NCBI RefSeq assembly: GCF_018687715.1
Contig: NC_056767.1
Coordinates: forward strand, 2,976,001 to 3,040,000
Source: Carya illinoinensis
Taxonomy: Eukaryota > Streptophyta > Magnoliopsida > Fagales > Juglandaceae
DNA: 64,000 nt
Direction of reading: 5' to 3'
Part shown: piece after piece, positions 33,921 through 45,293 of the stretch
How positions within the stretch are numbered: position 1 is the first letter of the stretch
Layout of the letters: each line of letters starts with the position of its first letter
Notes under the pieces: generated by a model
Seen by the model: the letters and a program-made list of their open reading frames with translations, nothing else
What the model was told of the DNA's origin: nothing
Database searches by the model: none
Made by a program: the position numbers and the translations under genes

Positions 33921-36409
33921 TCTTTTTTCTTGATTTAAAATGGATAAACTATAAATCGAAAAGGATGAAAATTTGTATGGCAAAGCGGTGAGTAAAATAT
34001 ATAGGATGAAAAAACGGCACGATTAGGATGAAAAACAAAATGACCAAAAACTCTGTCGGCAAACAGAAGAAGAAGGAACGAGCTTAGAAAAAAATAAAAA
34101 ATAAGAAGAAGAAGAGAGAACAAGTGGGAGATAGTCGGGAAAACAATGGCCTTTTGGGAAAATAATGTATTTCTAACTATAGACAGTAATAGCGTAACAA
34201 AAATATGGATAAAAGCGGAAATATGTGAATAAAATAGAGGGATAAAAATGAAAAAAAAAAAAAAAGTGGTCAAAATTTACTATTTATTAAAATGAGGGAT
34301 AAAAACGTAAAAACAAAAATAAAATGATAAAAAAGGTAAAAAAAAAAAAGGAAGGGCAAAACTGTAAAAATGCAAACATAAGAAAACAAAACTGATGGAC
34401 TGAAAGGGAAAAACAAATAGAAAAATAAGTACAAAATTAGCAGAAAAGAGTTATATGACTCTGTCTGCTTATTGCCGTTTAGTATATATAAGTTAAGATA
34501 TATATATTTTTCTATATATATATATAGTCAATAAGAAAGGACTAACTGTTAACATGATAGGATCTGCTAGCCACAGATAAAAGTCACAATGATGGGACCG
34601 AATAAGATAAGTCACAGACAAAAGGTATAATATGTTTCCAAAGTAAGTGGTAGTACTAGTCCAATAGTTGGGGGGCATTGGGCCATATCTTGTTCAATCA
34701 AGGCCATGCGATTAAAATATCGTTGATTAAAAACTTAATTGTTTCATTAATTAGCTGCCTACATGGCATGAACCAGTTAATATATATATATATATAACCT
34801 AATTAATTAACGTTGAATATCCAAGTACTTAGCTCATCTTAATGGGTCTGCCAAAAATATATAATCTCTCTCTCTCTCTCTGTTTGTGTGTGTGTGTGTT
34901 TGCGGTGATGTTGAATTATTAGTTCCCTCTTTAAGCGGGACATTAAGGGAACAGAGTTGTATATATATTATATACAGAGTTGTTTTTTCTAGAGATGAGG
35001 GGTCATGTTGTATATAATATTGTACACAGAGTTGAACCCAACAAGGACTTCAGTAGTACTACAGAAATGAGACAGATTCATGTGGGAATTAATTATAGGA
35101 TCAATATCATATCATTGAAAGTGGGAAAGACAATTAGGAGCATAATATATATAATAACAACAAGAAGAGAAAGAAGCTGGCCATTCAATATATTTTGAAG
35201 TACATATACAAGTTTCAGGTACGGGTAGCTTGGATTTGATTGAACCTTTCAAATAAAGCATATGATCTCTGATTCCCAAACTTGCATTAAAAAGCTTGCT
35301 TAATTTGTGTCTCTCACTATTAAATTTTAATGACAGGTGTAAAATTCTGCATGGGTTATTTATAAAATTTATGCGAGATTTATCTATTTAAAATTTATAT
35401 AACTTTTTTTTAAAATAACTTATTTGACTAATTTACATGTCAGCTGATTTTATTTTAACTTTGAATGGGTTAAAATTGGTATGGTTATTGTCACGTCAGG
35501 TGATAACTTTTCTTTTAGGCGGTATTTGGCACAGATGAAATTTTATTTACATGTGTAAAAAAGATTTAATATAAGGGTTTATATATATAATTTAAATAAA
35601 TTATATTAAAAATCAACAAATAAATTGGAGTTTAATATTTTTATCTCTCACCCGTATCAACCCATAAGAATTAAAAAAAATAAAAAATCTATTTTGAGTA
35701 CTTGAGTCCTTTATATTCATATATATCAACTATCAATTATCACGTGAAGTAATTCTATATACTACATTATTATCTTATTTGTATTACATTAAATAAGATT
35801 TAACATATTTATTATCACTAAATAATTATTTATTACATATTTATTATAGTAATAAATATGTTATTTTATATATAATGAAGATGCCAGATAATAGATATGA
35901 TAGATTTCGGCGTCGTCCGTCGTCTTTCAGTTTCCCCACCCCTGCCCCAAAGAAATTGTTCAGTTTTCTCCATCGTTTTAGGTTCCATGTGGTGTTCTCC
36001 AATTCTCCAATTTTCGTGAGAGCCAGTCTCGTTTTGGATCGATTATAAGCACAAGTAAGTCTGTCATCTTGAGAATCCTACCTCTTTCTACTGCCTTCTC
36101 AACGGGTGACTGAGCCAAACTGCAGTGCCTGAACATGAAAAATCTGAGATTGGTACCTCGGTCCGCTCAGCTACGCTTTGTTCTTAATTCATTAGACGAT
36201 CCACTCTTTCTACCCATTATCGATGCTTATGGTACGATTAGATTACACTTATTTTGCATTCATTTTTTCTGTTTTGCATATGATTAGATTACATTTTTTT
36301 TAATACTCAAGAGTCCTCTGTTTCCCAAAGCTCGACTACTACTCCTTACTGCCGCTCCCCAAGACATTAATTTTGGTAATTTCTTTCCTTCTCTCGTTAT
36401 CCACTCCCG

Positions 36410-36411
<2 letters not shown>
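33921..36411. other. Intergenic; possible untranslated first exon near 36 kb
   Basis: Mostly AT-rich with long A runs at 34,000-34,400. A GC-richer stretch at about 35,905-36,235 resembles plant leader sequence. It includes a donor-like CACAAG|TAAGT at about 36,056 and an ATG at 36,146 with a short open stretch that ends at a GT. No family is recognisable, so I do not call a gene. Confidence 0.35.

Positions 36412-36456
<45 letters not shown>
36412..36456. repeat. (CT)n microsatellite, partner of 17,229-17,265
   Basis: An uninterrupted CT run of about 45 bp, located just upstream of the duplicated block that begins near 36,585. Confidence 0.93.
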
Positions 36457-36460
<4 letters not shown>

Positions 36461-36910
36461 TCAATTTCCCAAAGCTCAACAACTAGTTTTCCAATCAAAT
36501 CCCCAAACTCGATATTTTCTTGTTTGACGAGTACGAAGCATTGATGGATTCCCAATTGAAAAGAGAAAAGAGAGCACGACTCTGAACATGTTTGCACTCG
36601 AAAGAGAGATAAAAGGCAAAGAAATAAATCACTCTGTTGTTTTTCTTTTGTTACTACAAACCCAGACAAACCATTACATTGATGAAGGCACAAAACAAAC
36701 CCAGACAACTAAAGATCCAGCACGAAGAACGCACCTAAATAATCTGCAATCACAAGGATTGTCATTTTGGACAATAGAGCACGATCTAAGGTAACAATAG
36801 AGACCATCAAATGAAGTAAAACAAACACCAAAACCAAAAACAGAGCAAGGCGAAAAGAAATATTGATGTAAGGATGGCCCGGCCCATGCGGCTTGTGCAG
36901 CAGATATATT

Positions 36911-37114
36911 TTAATGACCTTGGTAGGGAACGATCTTCATGTTCTTTGGACAACCACAGAGATGTGTGGTAATAAATTTCAGTATGGAGTCCAGAATCAT
37001 CTTCTTGATTTTATTTCGAGGAAATTTGCTCCTGCCAGTGTTGGGAATGAAGCGCTGCTGCGGCTTCTGCCGAACTTCGACTTCCACTACGGACTTGCCT
37101 GTGCTGATCTCCAT
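36911..37114 (-). CDS. Last exon of an unrecognised gene, copy 2
   Basis: The minus frame reads MEISTGKSVVEVEV, then a basic segment FPRNKIKKMILDSILKF, and ends NMKIVPYQGH. It shares frame, basic motif and C-terminus with 18,143-18,370, but the stretch before the C-terminus is about 25 residues shorter. An acceptor-like CAG just before the ATG and stops upstream suggest this is a terminal exon rather than a whole gene. The homologous block continues to about 36,585 as probable 3' untranslated sequence. I do not recognise the family; function unknown. Confidence 0.4.
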   Translation of the reverse strand: MEISTGKSVVEVEVRQKPQQRFIPNTGRSKFPRNKIKKMILDSILKFITTHLCGCPKNMKIVPYQGH

Positions 37115-37599
37115 ATTCTGTCACTATAGGGCTGGCCTGGAGTGGCTAATGGCTTCGCTTCGGGTTCTGGGTGACGAAGGTGATGGCGGGGATACATCAA
37201 ATCTGGTTGGCTACTTAAATTTTTCGGATGAGAAATTTGAATTTTAAGGTTAAATTATTATATTATAATTTAAAAAAATTAAAAAAAATTAAATTATTTA
37301 TTATATTTTATATAAAAATTTAAAAATATTATAATAATGAGATAAAAATTTTATATTTAAGATAAAAATTCTACCCAACAGTACCTAAATAAAGTTGAGG
37401 GATCTATTAGGGTTAAGCAGGAGAAGCTTCAAGAAAGACTGGTCATTTTACGGCGTAATACATATGAGCTGGAGAAAAAGATGACGTAAAGCATTTCGCT
37501 TTTTTCCTCACGTTTTAAAGGAAATGCCTCTTTGCCGCATGGGTCTGACCACTTATTTTGACAGTTGGTAAAAATTTATTTCAATATTATTACATACAA

Positions 37600-37902
37600 C
37601 CGGTTTTGTGGAACGAGTGCGATATTGGCTGATGTGTCAGTACACATTAGTTAATATTTTAATATTAAAAAGAAAAAAGGAGGAGGCAAAAAAAGCAGAA
37701 AAAGAGAGGGAAATCGAAATATGTTCGGAAGCTAGTTTCATTTTTCAGCCTCGTCTGAAGCAGAGAGAAGATCGGATACTGCCGTGGCCTGAAAACGTCG
37801 TCTGAAAGTCGCCGGCGTGGACAAAACCGACTGTTGAGGTCTCCGTCCGTCACTACTGCTAGATCTGAGGGGCCTTCATACGCATTGTGGTTTATTGATT
37901 CG
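37600..37902 (+). other. Probable untranslated first exon of the FAR1-like gene
   Basis: A GC-richer stretch ends at 37,902 in TGATTCG followed by GTAATGAG, a good splice donor. The matching acceptor is CTCTTAG at 38,878-38,884, just before the ATG at 38,886. The transcription start is not determined. A 21-bp phrase (TGAGGGGCCTTCATACG-type) recurs inside the intron at about 38,401. Confidence 0.5.
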
Positions 37903-38885
37903 GTAATGAGTTCAGTTTTTATTTTTCTGTTTTGTTATTTTTATTTTTCTGTTGTTGTATTCTTTCGTTTCATTTTACACAAACTGATTTAGCCTTGGTA
38001 TTTTGTTTTCAAAGGTTTTTTGTCTGTAGTAATGATGTTGAAATACTCATAATGACTTTGTTTAAAAGAAAACAATCAGACGACAGAAAAGGATAGAGCT
38101 CTGATATTGTCTTTCTTTACATTAATGATAGCACGTAGAACTTTCCCTCTTTCCCTTTCTCAAATTGTCATTCATTAGAAAGGAAACAAATTGCATCCTT
38201 TTACATTGACCTGTGCAAATCCTGTACGTGTGACCGAAGTTAAAGCAGCTAGATGATCTGTCAATATGTTGGCTTGTTATGGAGCGAAGGAAACGCTATG
38301 ATAGAAGGAAAATCTCAACTAATTTCTTTATGGGTCTGACTTGCATCCTGTGCAAAAGGAACAGGAATTTCCTGTTAAAGAAGTAATGGCCAGTATTGCT
38401 TGAGGGGCCTTCATACGTATTGCTTGTTGCTTGTCAGTCCATTACAGAAATGCTTTATGAATTAAAATAGAACATGTCAATATTTATTTAGATATCAATT
38501 CCGAGGGTGAGTAGGATAGATATTTAGAGATCAAATATCTAAAGAGGGAAAAAAATTGACAAGACAAATTGAATGTTTGCTAGAAGAAGATTTTGTCAAC
38601 TTGGAAAACCATACTTAGAATGGTTTGAGTAGGTACCAAATCTATGTCAATGTTCTCCAGCTTTGCAAATTTATAGTCAATGATAACTTTGTTGGTTTTA
38701 TATATTCCAAGTGATTGGTTGGAAAGCATTTGCAATACATTGTTTCCTTCCTAGTAATGTTGATGTTGAGGATTTTTTGTAGATATACATATCTTTGATC
38801 ATGTTTTATATACTAGTTTATAGATTTTAATGTGGTTTAAGTTATATAATACTACTATTGACAATTCATTTGCCTCCCTCTTAGA

Positions 38886-41532
38886 ATGGGAAACGGAAAA
38901 GAAGACCCATCTTTTTTGCGGCCATCTAGCTCAAATCCCCCACCCGCGGTATGTTATATTATTTAATATATCGAAAACATTATTTGTTTATTAGTATTTA
39001 TTTTCAATACACATCAATAACTTATTACAAAACATTTTAGGATATACCATCAACTTCTCCAAACATCTCAAATTACATGCACGGTTATTATGGACCAATG
39101 CCTGCTTGGTCACCGGGTTTTTTAGCATATCCTAGTGCCAACCAATATCCAATGCACCTACAGGTAGTGATGTCATATCGAGTTAGATGTTATTTTAATT
39201 TAACCTGATTTTTTAAAGGAGTTTAATTGCATTGTTTTTTTCTTTTTGCCAGAATGGTAGTTACCCTTTTCAACATGGCATGGAAGGTCCGGTATCTCGT
39301 ATTAGTACAGGCTCCATTACGAGCAAATTCCAAGGTACCGAGGATAATAGAACCGATGGTGGGGAAACCGAATCGCCATGTACATCCTCTAGAGTTGATG
39401 AATGTTTTGCGGATGGACCACGCGCACAAGATAACAGACCCGATGGTGGGGAAACTGAAACCCCCATATCCAGTGCCGGAGAATCTGAGAAAGTGCAAAT
39501 GGATGGTGATGATGTGCCAAAGTCCAAGATGGAGTTTAATTCCTTAGAAGATTTAATGAGTTACTATAAGGAATATGAGAAGAAATGCGGGTTTGGGGTG
39601 ATGACAAAAAGAAGTGAGAGGGGAGAGGATGGGACTGTTAGATATGTTACGCTTGCCTGTGCCCGTGGTGAGAAGGTCCGGAATAGAATTTTGAATGTCT
39701 CCAACCCTCGTCCGATAGGAAAGACTGAATGTAAGGCAAAGATTAATGCCTCAAAAACTCCTGATGGAAAGTTTCGGCTGAATTTAGTTTACAATATCCA
39801 TAACCACAACCTTAGCCCAAAGAAATCACGCTTCTTTCGATGTAATAGAGAAGTAAGTGAATCCGTAAAAAGGGTCCTTGATACAAATGATATGGCTGGC
39901 ATCCGAATGAATAAGAGTTTCGGATCTCTTGTTGTTGGCGAGGGTGGATTTGAGAACCTCCCGTTTCTGGAAAAGGATTGTCGTAACTACATCGACAAGG
40001 CACGACATCTACGACTGGGTACAGGTGGTGCTGGGACGCTTCGAGACTACTTTTTACGAATGCAGTACAAAAATCTGGGGTTCTTTGCATTAATGGACCT
40101 AGATGATGACGGGAGGTTAAAGAATGTATTCTGGGCTGACCCCCGTAGTAGAGCAGCCTACCAATATTTCGGTGATGTGGTCACATTTGACACCACATAC
40201 CTGACGAACCGATATGGGATGCCCTTTGCACCATTTGTTGGTGTAAACCACCATGGGCAATCAATTTTGTTGGGAGCTGGCTTGATTTCCTCAGAGGATA
40301 CGGAGACATTCGTGTGGTTATTTCAGACTTGGTTACAGTGTATGGATGGTATAGCCCTTAAGGCTATTATCACTGATCAAGACAGAGAGATGAAAAATGC
40401 TATTTCAATTGTTTTCCCCGAGAGCCGGCATCGATTTTGCCTTTGGCATATACTTAAGAAAGTACCCGAAAAGCTTGGGAGCTATGCTTCCTACAAGATT
40501 GGAATGAAAACTGCACTAATGAGATGTGTGTATGACAGCCAAAGTCGGGAAGATTTTGAGAAATGTTGGGATCAGTTCATCACCATGTACAACTTGCATG
40601 AGAATGCATGGCTGCAGAGTTTATACACTGAGCGTGAGTATTGGGTACCGGCCTTCTTGAGAGAGGTTTTTTGGGCTGGAATGAGTACAACTCAGCGGAG
40701 TGAGAGCATGAATGCATTTTTTGACGGCTATGTTCATGCGAAGACAAACTTAAAAGAGTTTGTCGATCAATATGATAATGCCTTGAAAAAGAAAATTGAG
40801 AATGAAAATGTAGCGGATTTCCACTCATTTAATGTCACTATTCACTGCATCTCAAGATCTCCCATTGAAAAGAGATATCAAGATTTGTACACGAATGGAA
40901 AGTTTAGGGAAGTTCAGCAACAACTTGCCCGCATTATCGACTTGGACCCAGTTTTACTGAAGGTGGATGGTACTATAAAGACCTATGGTGTGGAGGATGA
41001 AGTTTGTCTTGAAGAGTTCACTAAATTGGTTACACATTTAGTGGTCTTTAGTCAGGAAGATACAGCTGCCAAGTGTTCTTGTGGGTTGTTTGAAATGAGG
41101 GGGATAGTGTGCAGGCACATCTTCGCTGTGTTCAAATGTAACGGGATTAAATCATTGCCTGATAGGTACATCTTGGATCGGTGGACGAAGGACATCAAAA
41201 GAAGATACATGTTAATCCACAGCAGCTACGACACAGTACAGCAACGGGAGGATTCTATAGCTTATTCAAGTCTTTTGAACATATGTTATAAGATGATTAC
41301 TCATGCTGTGGGTTCGAGAGAACATACTTTGGATGCAACTAATAAGTTGCATGCAATGATTGAGCTGTATTCTGGAAATCAAGATCCCCCATGTTGTCCC
41401 AATGTTGATGGTACAACAAAGGTTTCGGCTAATATTGGTTCTTCAAAACAAGTACTCAGTCCACATGTTGTGAGAGGGAAAGGGAGACCTCCATCTCTGA
41501 GGAGAGCATCCAGGATGGAGAGAGACCTATGA
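38886..41532 (+). CDS. FAR1-RELATED SEQUENCE-type protein (MULE-derived), three coding exons
   Basis: Exons 38,886-38,948, 39,041-39,163 and 39,253-41,532 join in phase 0 with GT-AG borders to give 821 residues. The start is the first ATG after the leader intron. Domains: an acidic N-terminus with an internal repeat (DGGETES / DGGETET); a FAR1 DNA-binding domain at about 155-250 with zinc ligands C198, C222, H245, H247; a MULE transposase core with D375 (VTFDTTY), D437 (TDQD) and E546 (QRSESMN), so the DDE triad looks intact; and a SWIM zinc finger C670, C672, C682, H684. Such proteins are either host transcription factors of the FHY3/FAR1 family or transposases of Jittery-like Mutator elements. 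The intact triad leaves both possible. It should act in the nucleus. The frame stops at a TGA at 41,530 that looks premature. Confidence 0.92.
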
Positions 41533-41932
41533 AAAGTAAAGGAGAAGACGAAGCGAGCTCAGGGAAAGGGAAAATGCAAACAGGTCCTTATATTAATTCT
41601 TTTTGTTTATCCCTTGTTGATTCTGAAGGTTATATGTGACATATTTGATATATTATTTTCAGCAAGATGGAGAAGATACACCAGTCGTAGACGTGCGCAA
41701 GAATTTATTTGGCGTTGAGCAAGTAATAATGTTGATTTTTACATTTGTTTGATTCACAAGATTATAACCTTATAGTTATATTTGATTTTGAATCATTGCT
41801 CTCATTTTGAATCAGGCTGTTCGAGAATCTATACCAGCTCCCGACATAACTGAAGCCCAGCCCCAAGAAACATTTGGGCAAAGTCAAGAAAGTGTAAGGG
41901 GATCCCAACTTGTGGTTCATCGGTATTTATAA
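41533..41932 (+). pseudogene. In-frame C-terminal tail exons beyond the TGA stop
   Basis: After the TGA the same frame stays open as KVKEKTKRAQGKGKCKQ to a CAG|GT donor at 41,583. An acceptor TTTTCAG precedes 41,663, and exon 41,663-41,722 (starting QDGEDTPVVD) is again phase 0. A further exon 41,816-41,932 begins AVRESIPAPD and ends at TAA. Canonical borders and preserved frame across two introns argue that the tail was once translated. The stop is a likely CGA-to-TGA change. Readthrough or an edited database consensus could also explain it. Confidence 0.6.
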
Positions 41933-43326
41933 GAGTAATATATTTCGGCTGTGATATAATCCTTCTCTTGGTCTATAGATGCTTGTTGGGTTGGATGGAT
42001 CATAACTGCTTCCGGCTGTATTGGATGGTTCACAACCAGCCAAAATGCAATGATTGAGGAGAGGGTACAAAAAGTGCATGCAGGGCACGAGATTTTGATG
42101 GTATTATGATTTGTGTAATGCAACTTGTTTATATTAAATGTTTTGTGATGAAGTACCAAAGTTCTTGTGCATGTTGGTAACTAGTTATGATTTGGCATGC
42201 CATTAATATATTTCGGTTGGCAGTGTGTAGGTTGATGCGGTTTGGCTGGAAATACTAGTTAGGACGAGAGCTTCAAAAAAATGTAATATTGTTATTTGAG
42301 AACTGTTGGTGAAATGAAATTTGGCATAGTGAACATCTTCAATAAATATGGCTTTGAGCAAGTTTAATGATTTTGGGTTGATTTTGTACAAGAGCAACCA
42401 GAAAAGCAAAGGTTTGGGTTGATTTTTTATGTAATGAATGGTTTGGGTTGATTTTGTATAGGTGTTATGAAATGGATTAGATACACACTCATTGAGATGG
42501 AATACATGTCCTTATATTGAATTTGCTTGGCAGTTATGTTTTGGATTGGTTACACATGAGATTTTGAATGTTTTGGACTGGTTTTTGGGTTTATAGTTGT
42601 ATTTGGCTGGAAAAATGTAAAGAGATTGGTTATAGTGTATGCAGTTGGCATAGCTTTCTGGGTTGTATGTGATGAGGGGGGTTATAGTGCATGCAGTTGA
42701 GGATATGAAGAAATGGAGTTGTGTTGGATGAGGATGTTTCGGATGAAGATACCTGCATGGTAATCGAAGGGTGTATAGGTGATGAAGATAGTGCTCACTA
42801 ATCGAAGAGCTTATCTGCGTGGGTAAGGTAAGATAGTGCATGTGTTGTAGTGCATCCGGTGCATGTACTACTGGGCATGAGTAGATATGAGTATGGTTTT
42901 GCACGGGATTTTGAAGGTTATGATACCTGTTTGTATACAGGTTATGCATGGTTTGAGTAGTCTACGAAAAGTACTTGATTGATTTCTCATTACAAAAAAT
43001 ACAACCCAACCACTAATGAATGTTTCGGCTATTGAAACAAAGTGTTTGATTTATAAAGACCTATATTGATCCCTCTGAATTCAGGTTTAACAAGAAATAT
43101 AAGACCCAATCTCATTACAATAAGATTGGTTACTACATTAGTCAGGAATAAATAATGCTCAGTGCATTACATACTCCAACAAAATGGGGCAAGTTACAGA
43201 TGATTACTCAGTGCATTTAGATACAAAAACAAAACCACCAAAAGACCTAGAAAAGTTTCAACCAGAAAAGATATGCTACGAAATCTACTAATGACAACAC
43301 TGGGCTGGAATTCAGTACCCTCTCCT
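41933..43326. other. Region between two convergent genes
   Basis: Probable 3' untranslated and spacer sequence. T/G-rich phrases such as GGTTTGGGTTGATTTT recur around 42,370-42,450. No ORF of note on either strand. Confidence 0.45.
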
Positions 43327-43865
43327 CTAATACAAGAGCATCAAACGTCCAATACAAATTAATACTACCACTAATGCAAAACCACTAAAAAGTGAAGAAC
43401 TCAGTTTCCGCTCCCTCTGAATATCTCCATCTTCTGTGTGACGCACCAACTCCTTCTCAAGTTGATCCACTATCTTCTGCAGGTCGATCTCCCTTTTCTC
43501 GAGAAGATGGACTATTTTCTCTAGATCTTTCTCCCTTTGTAACAAGAGCATGATTCTTTCTTGGAGCTGGAGCTCAGTCACTTGATTACTATTTGCCCAC
43601 TGGAAAAACTAGCAGAAGGGTAATCCCTGACCATTGTTACACAAAAATGTTAGACAACACATAAAGTGACTGAGTGGGGAAACAAAGGATATGATACAGA
43701 TGTAATTACCTCTGTGTTGTACTTTGGACACCCTAAGAATGGCTGGCCAGGATTTTTTGCTGTAGTTGAGTATTTAAGTGTGGCTTTGACCCCACAGCAG
43801 CACAATGGTTGAGCCGTGGTACGTGTGGCAAAAGATGAATAAGACATTGATGAGGATAATGACAT
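43327..43865 (-). CDS. Small GRF zinc-finger, coiled-coil, membrane-anchored protein (two exons)
   Basis: Exon 1 (43,865-43,710) gives 52 residues ending KYNTE, with CCCGVKATLKYSTTAKNPGQ then PFLGCPKY, a GRF-type zinc finger. The donor is GAG|GTAATT. Exon 2 would start after CAG at 43,626 with GLPFC, supplying the last zinc cysteine, but is followed at once by TAG (43,611-43,609). Beyond it come FFQWANSN, a long heptad-rich coiled coil (QREKDLEKIVHLLEKREIDL) and a C-terminal membrane segment (GFALVVVLICIGRLMLLY). Using the AG of that TAG as acceptor keeps phase 0 and gives a 145-residue protein lacking the fourth ligand. GRF fingers bind nucleic acids. This short GRF-coil-membrane type is common and multicopy in plants, and its role is unknown. 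Confidence 0.72.
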
Positions 43866-43959
43866 TTCTAAGATGAAACAAAGGAGAGAAAGGAAAGACT
43901 AATTTCCCAAAATTAGTTGGTAAGTAATATATATTTGCCACAATAAAAAGATATATAAC

Positions 43960-44170
43960 ACAGTTCAAACATATTGGATACAGAAAGTACCAAAATATAA
44001 CCAAAACCAAGTGGCTGTATGGCCAACTGTTCAATCATATTGGATACAGAGTACCAAAATATAACCAAAACCAAGTGGCATGATTGCCAACTGTTCAATC
44101 ATATTAGATACAGAGTACCAAAATATAACCAAAACCAAGTGGCTGTATGGCCAACTGTTCAATCATATTT
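43960..44170. repeat. ~64-bp tandem repeat, three copies
   Basis: CAACTGTTCAATCATAT recurs at about 44,024, 44,088 and 44,151 with a shared phrase AGTACCAAAATATAACCAAA; spacing is 64-66 bp. It lies in the upstream region of the GRF-type gene and abuts the next array. Confidence 0.9.
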
Positions 44171-44173
44171 AGG

Positions 44174-44786
44174 ATGTTGGAAACTAAAACCAAAACAACA
44201 AGCTCAAGTCACCAAAACCTAACAATGGAATCCTAACCAAGTCTTCAAAATTAACAGTTTTATTATAAAAAGAACTAGAAAAGCAAATAACAATTAAACA
44301 CTTCACAAGAATACTGTTAAATATTAACAATCACACATGACCACAAAGCTATACTCTAGCATGTTGGAAACTAAAACCAAAACAACAAGCTCAAGTCACC
44401 GAAACCTAACAATGGAATCCCAAACCAAGTCTGAAAAATTAACAGTTTTATTATAAAAAGAACTAGAAAAGCAAATAACAATTAAACACTTCACAAGAAC
44501 ACTGTTAAATATTAACAATCACACATGACCACAAAGCTATACTCTAGAATGTTGGAAACTAAAACCAAAACAACAAGCTCAAGTCACCGAAACCTAACAA
44601 TGGAATCCCAAACCAAGTCTGAAAAATTAACAGTTTTATTATAAAAAGAACTAGAAAAGCAAATAACAATTAAACACTTTACAAGAACACTGTTAAATAT
44701 TAACAATCACACATGACCACAAAGCTATACTCTAGAATGTTGGAAACTAAAACCAAAACAACAAGCTCAAGTCACCGAAACCTAAC
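44174..44786. repeat. 188-bp tandem repeat, about 3.3 copies
   Basis: ATGTTGGAAACTAAAACC begins at 44,174, 44,361, 44,549 and 44,737 (spacing 187, 188, 188). Copies differ at only a few positions, so amplification is recent. The array is noncoding. Confidence 0.93.
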
Positions 44787-44806
44787 CTGTTTCAAGACAG
44801 AGCGAT

Positions 44807-44876
44807 GTTAGGGTTAGGGTTTCAGTCAGTGTTAGGGTTAGGGATTCTATCGGTGTTAGGGTTAGGGCTTCTGTCG
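44807..44876. repeat. 24-bp tandem repeat with telomere-like GTTAGGGTTAGGG cores
   Basis: GTTAGGGTTAGGG starts at 44,807, 44,831 and 44,855, each followed by a TTCxGTCxG-like tail. The reverse strand contains AACCCTAA telo-boxes, which in plants are promoter elements of growth-related genes. A 27-bp direct repeat (AAATCGACTCTGTGGTTCG) follows at 44,911 and 44,938. Confidence 0.88.
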
Positions 44877-45154
44877 GGGCTTATTTCAGATCTGGTGGAG
44901 TGGAGACCAAAAATCGACTCTGTGGTTCGTGGGTCACAAATCGACTCTGTGGTTCGTGGGCTCTTCGACATGAAGCCGAAGACCAATGGCCTACGGGGGC
45001 TGCTCTGTGAGTTAGAGATCAAATATCTATTGAAGAAGATGAAAGGGGTACATATTTGTGGGTCTACCGAGAAGAAGATACACAAGAAAGCACCGGCGAC
45101 GATGAAAGGAAGGACGAAGACAACTGATAGGGTGGAAGACAACACAGGGAGGAC

Positions 45155-45262
45155 GATGGGAGGAGGGAAGGGGGAGGGGGAGGGAGGGGAAGGGGGGGAA
45201 GGGTCTCGAACAATCGGGAGGGGAAATGAAAAACCAAGGAAGGGGGGAGGGAGGGAAATTGA
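45155..45262 (+). other. G-run tract, potential G-quadruplex
   Basis: Runs of three to seven G separated by one to four bases are dense here (GGGAGGAGGGAAGGGGG and similar). The pattern satisfies G3+N1-7 four-fold criteria several times over on the plus strand. The long frames through this tract on both strands are compositional artefacts. Confidence 0.65.
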
Positions 45263-45293
45263 GAGCCTTCGAGTTTCTCTGATGCAAACAAGT

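Noticed and set aside
35905..36235. Candidate first exon of a gene near 36 kb
   Set aside because: Leader-like composition and a donor-like site only; no coding family or continuation could be read.
44807..44876. True interstitial telomere
   Set aside because: Only two TTAGGG-like copies per 24-bp unit, and the plant repeat TTTAGGG is not maintained; better described as a short tandem repeat with telo-box cores.
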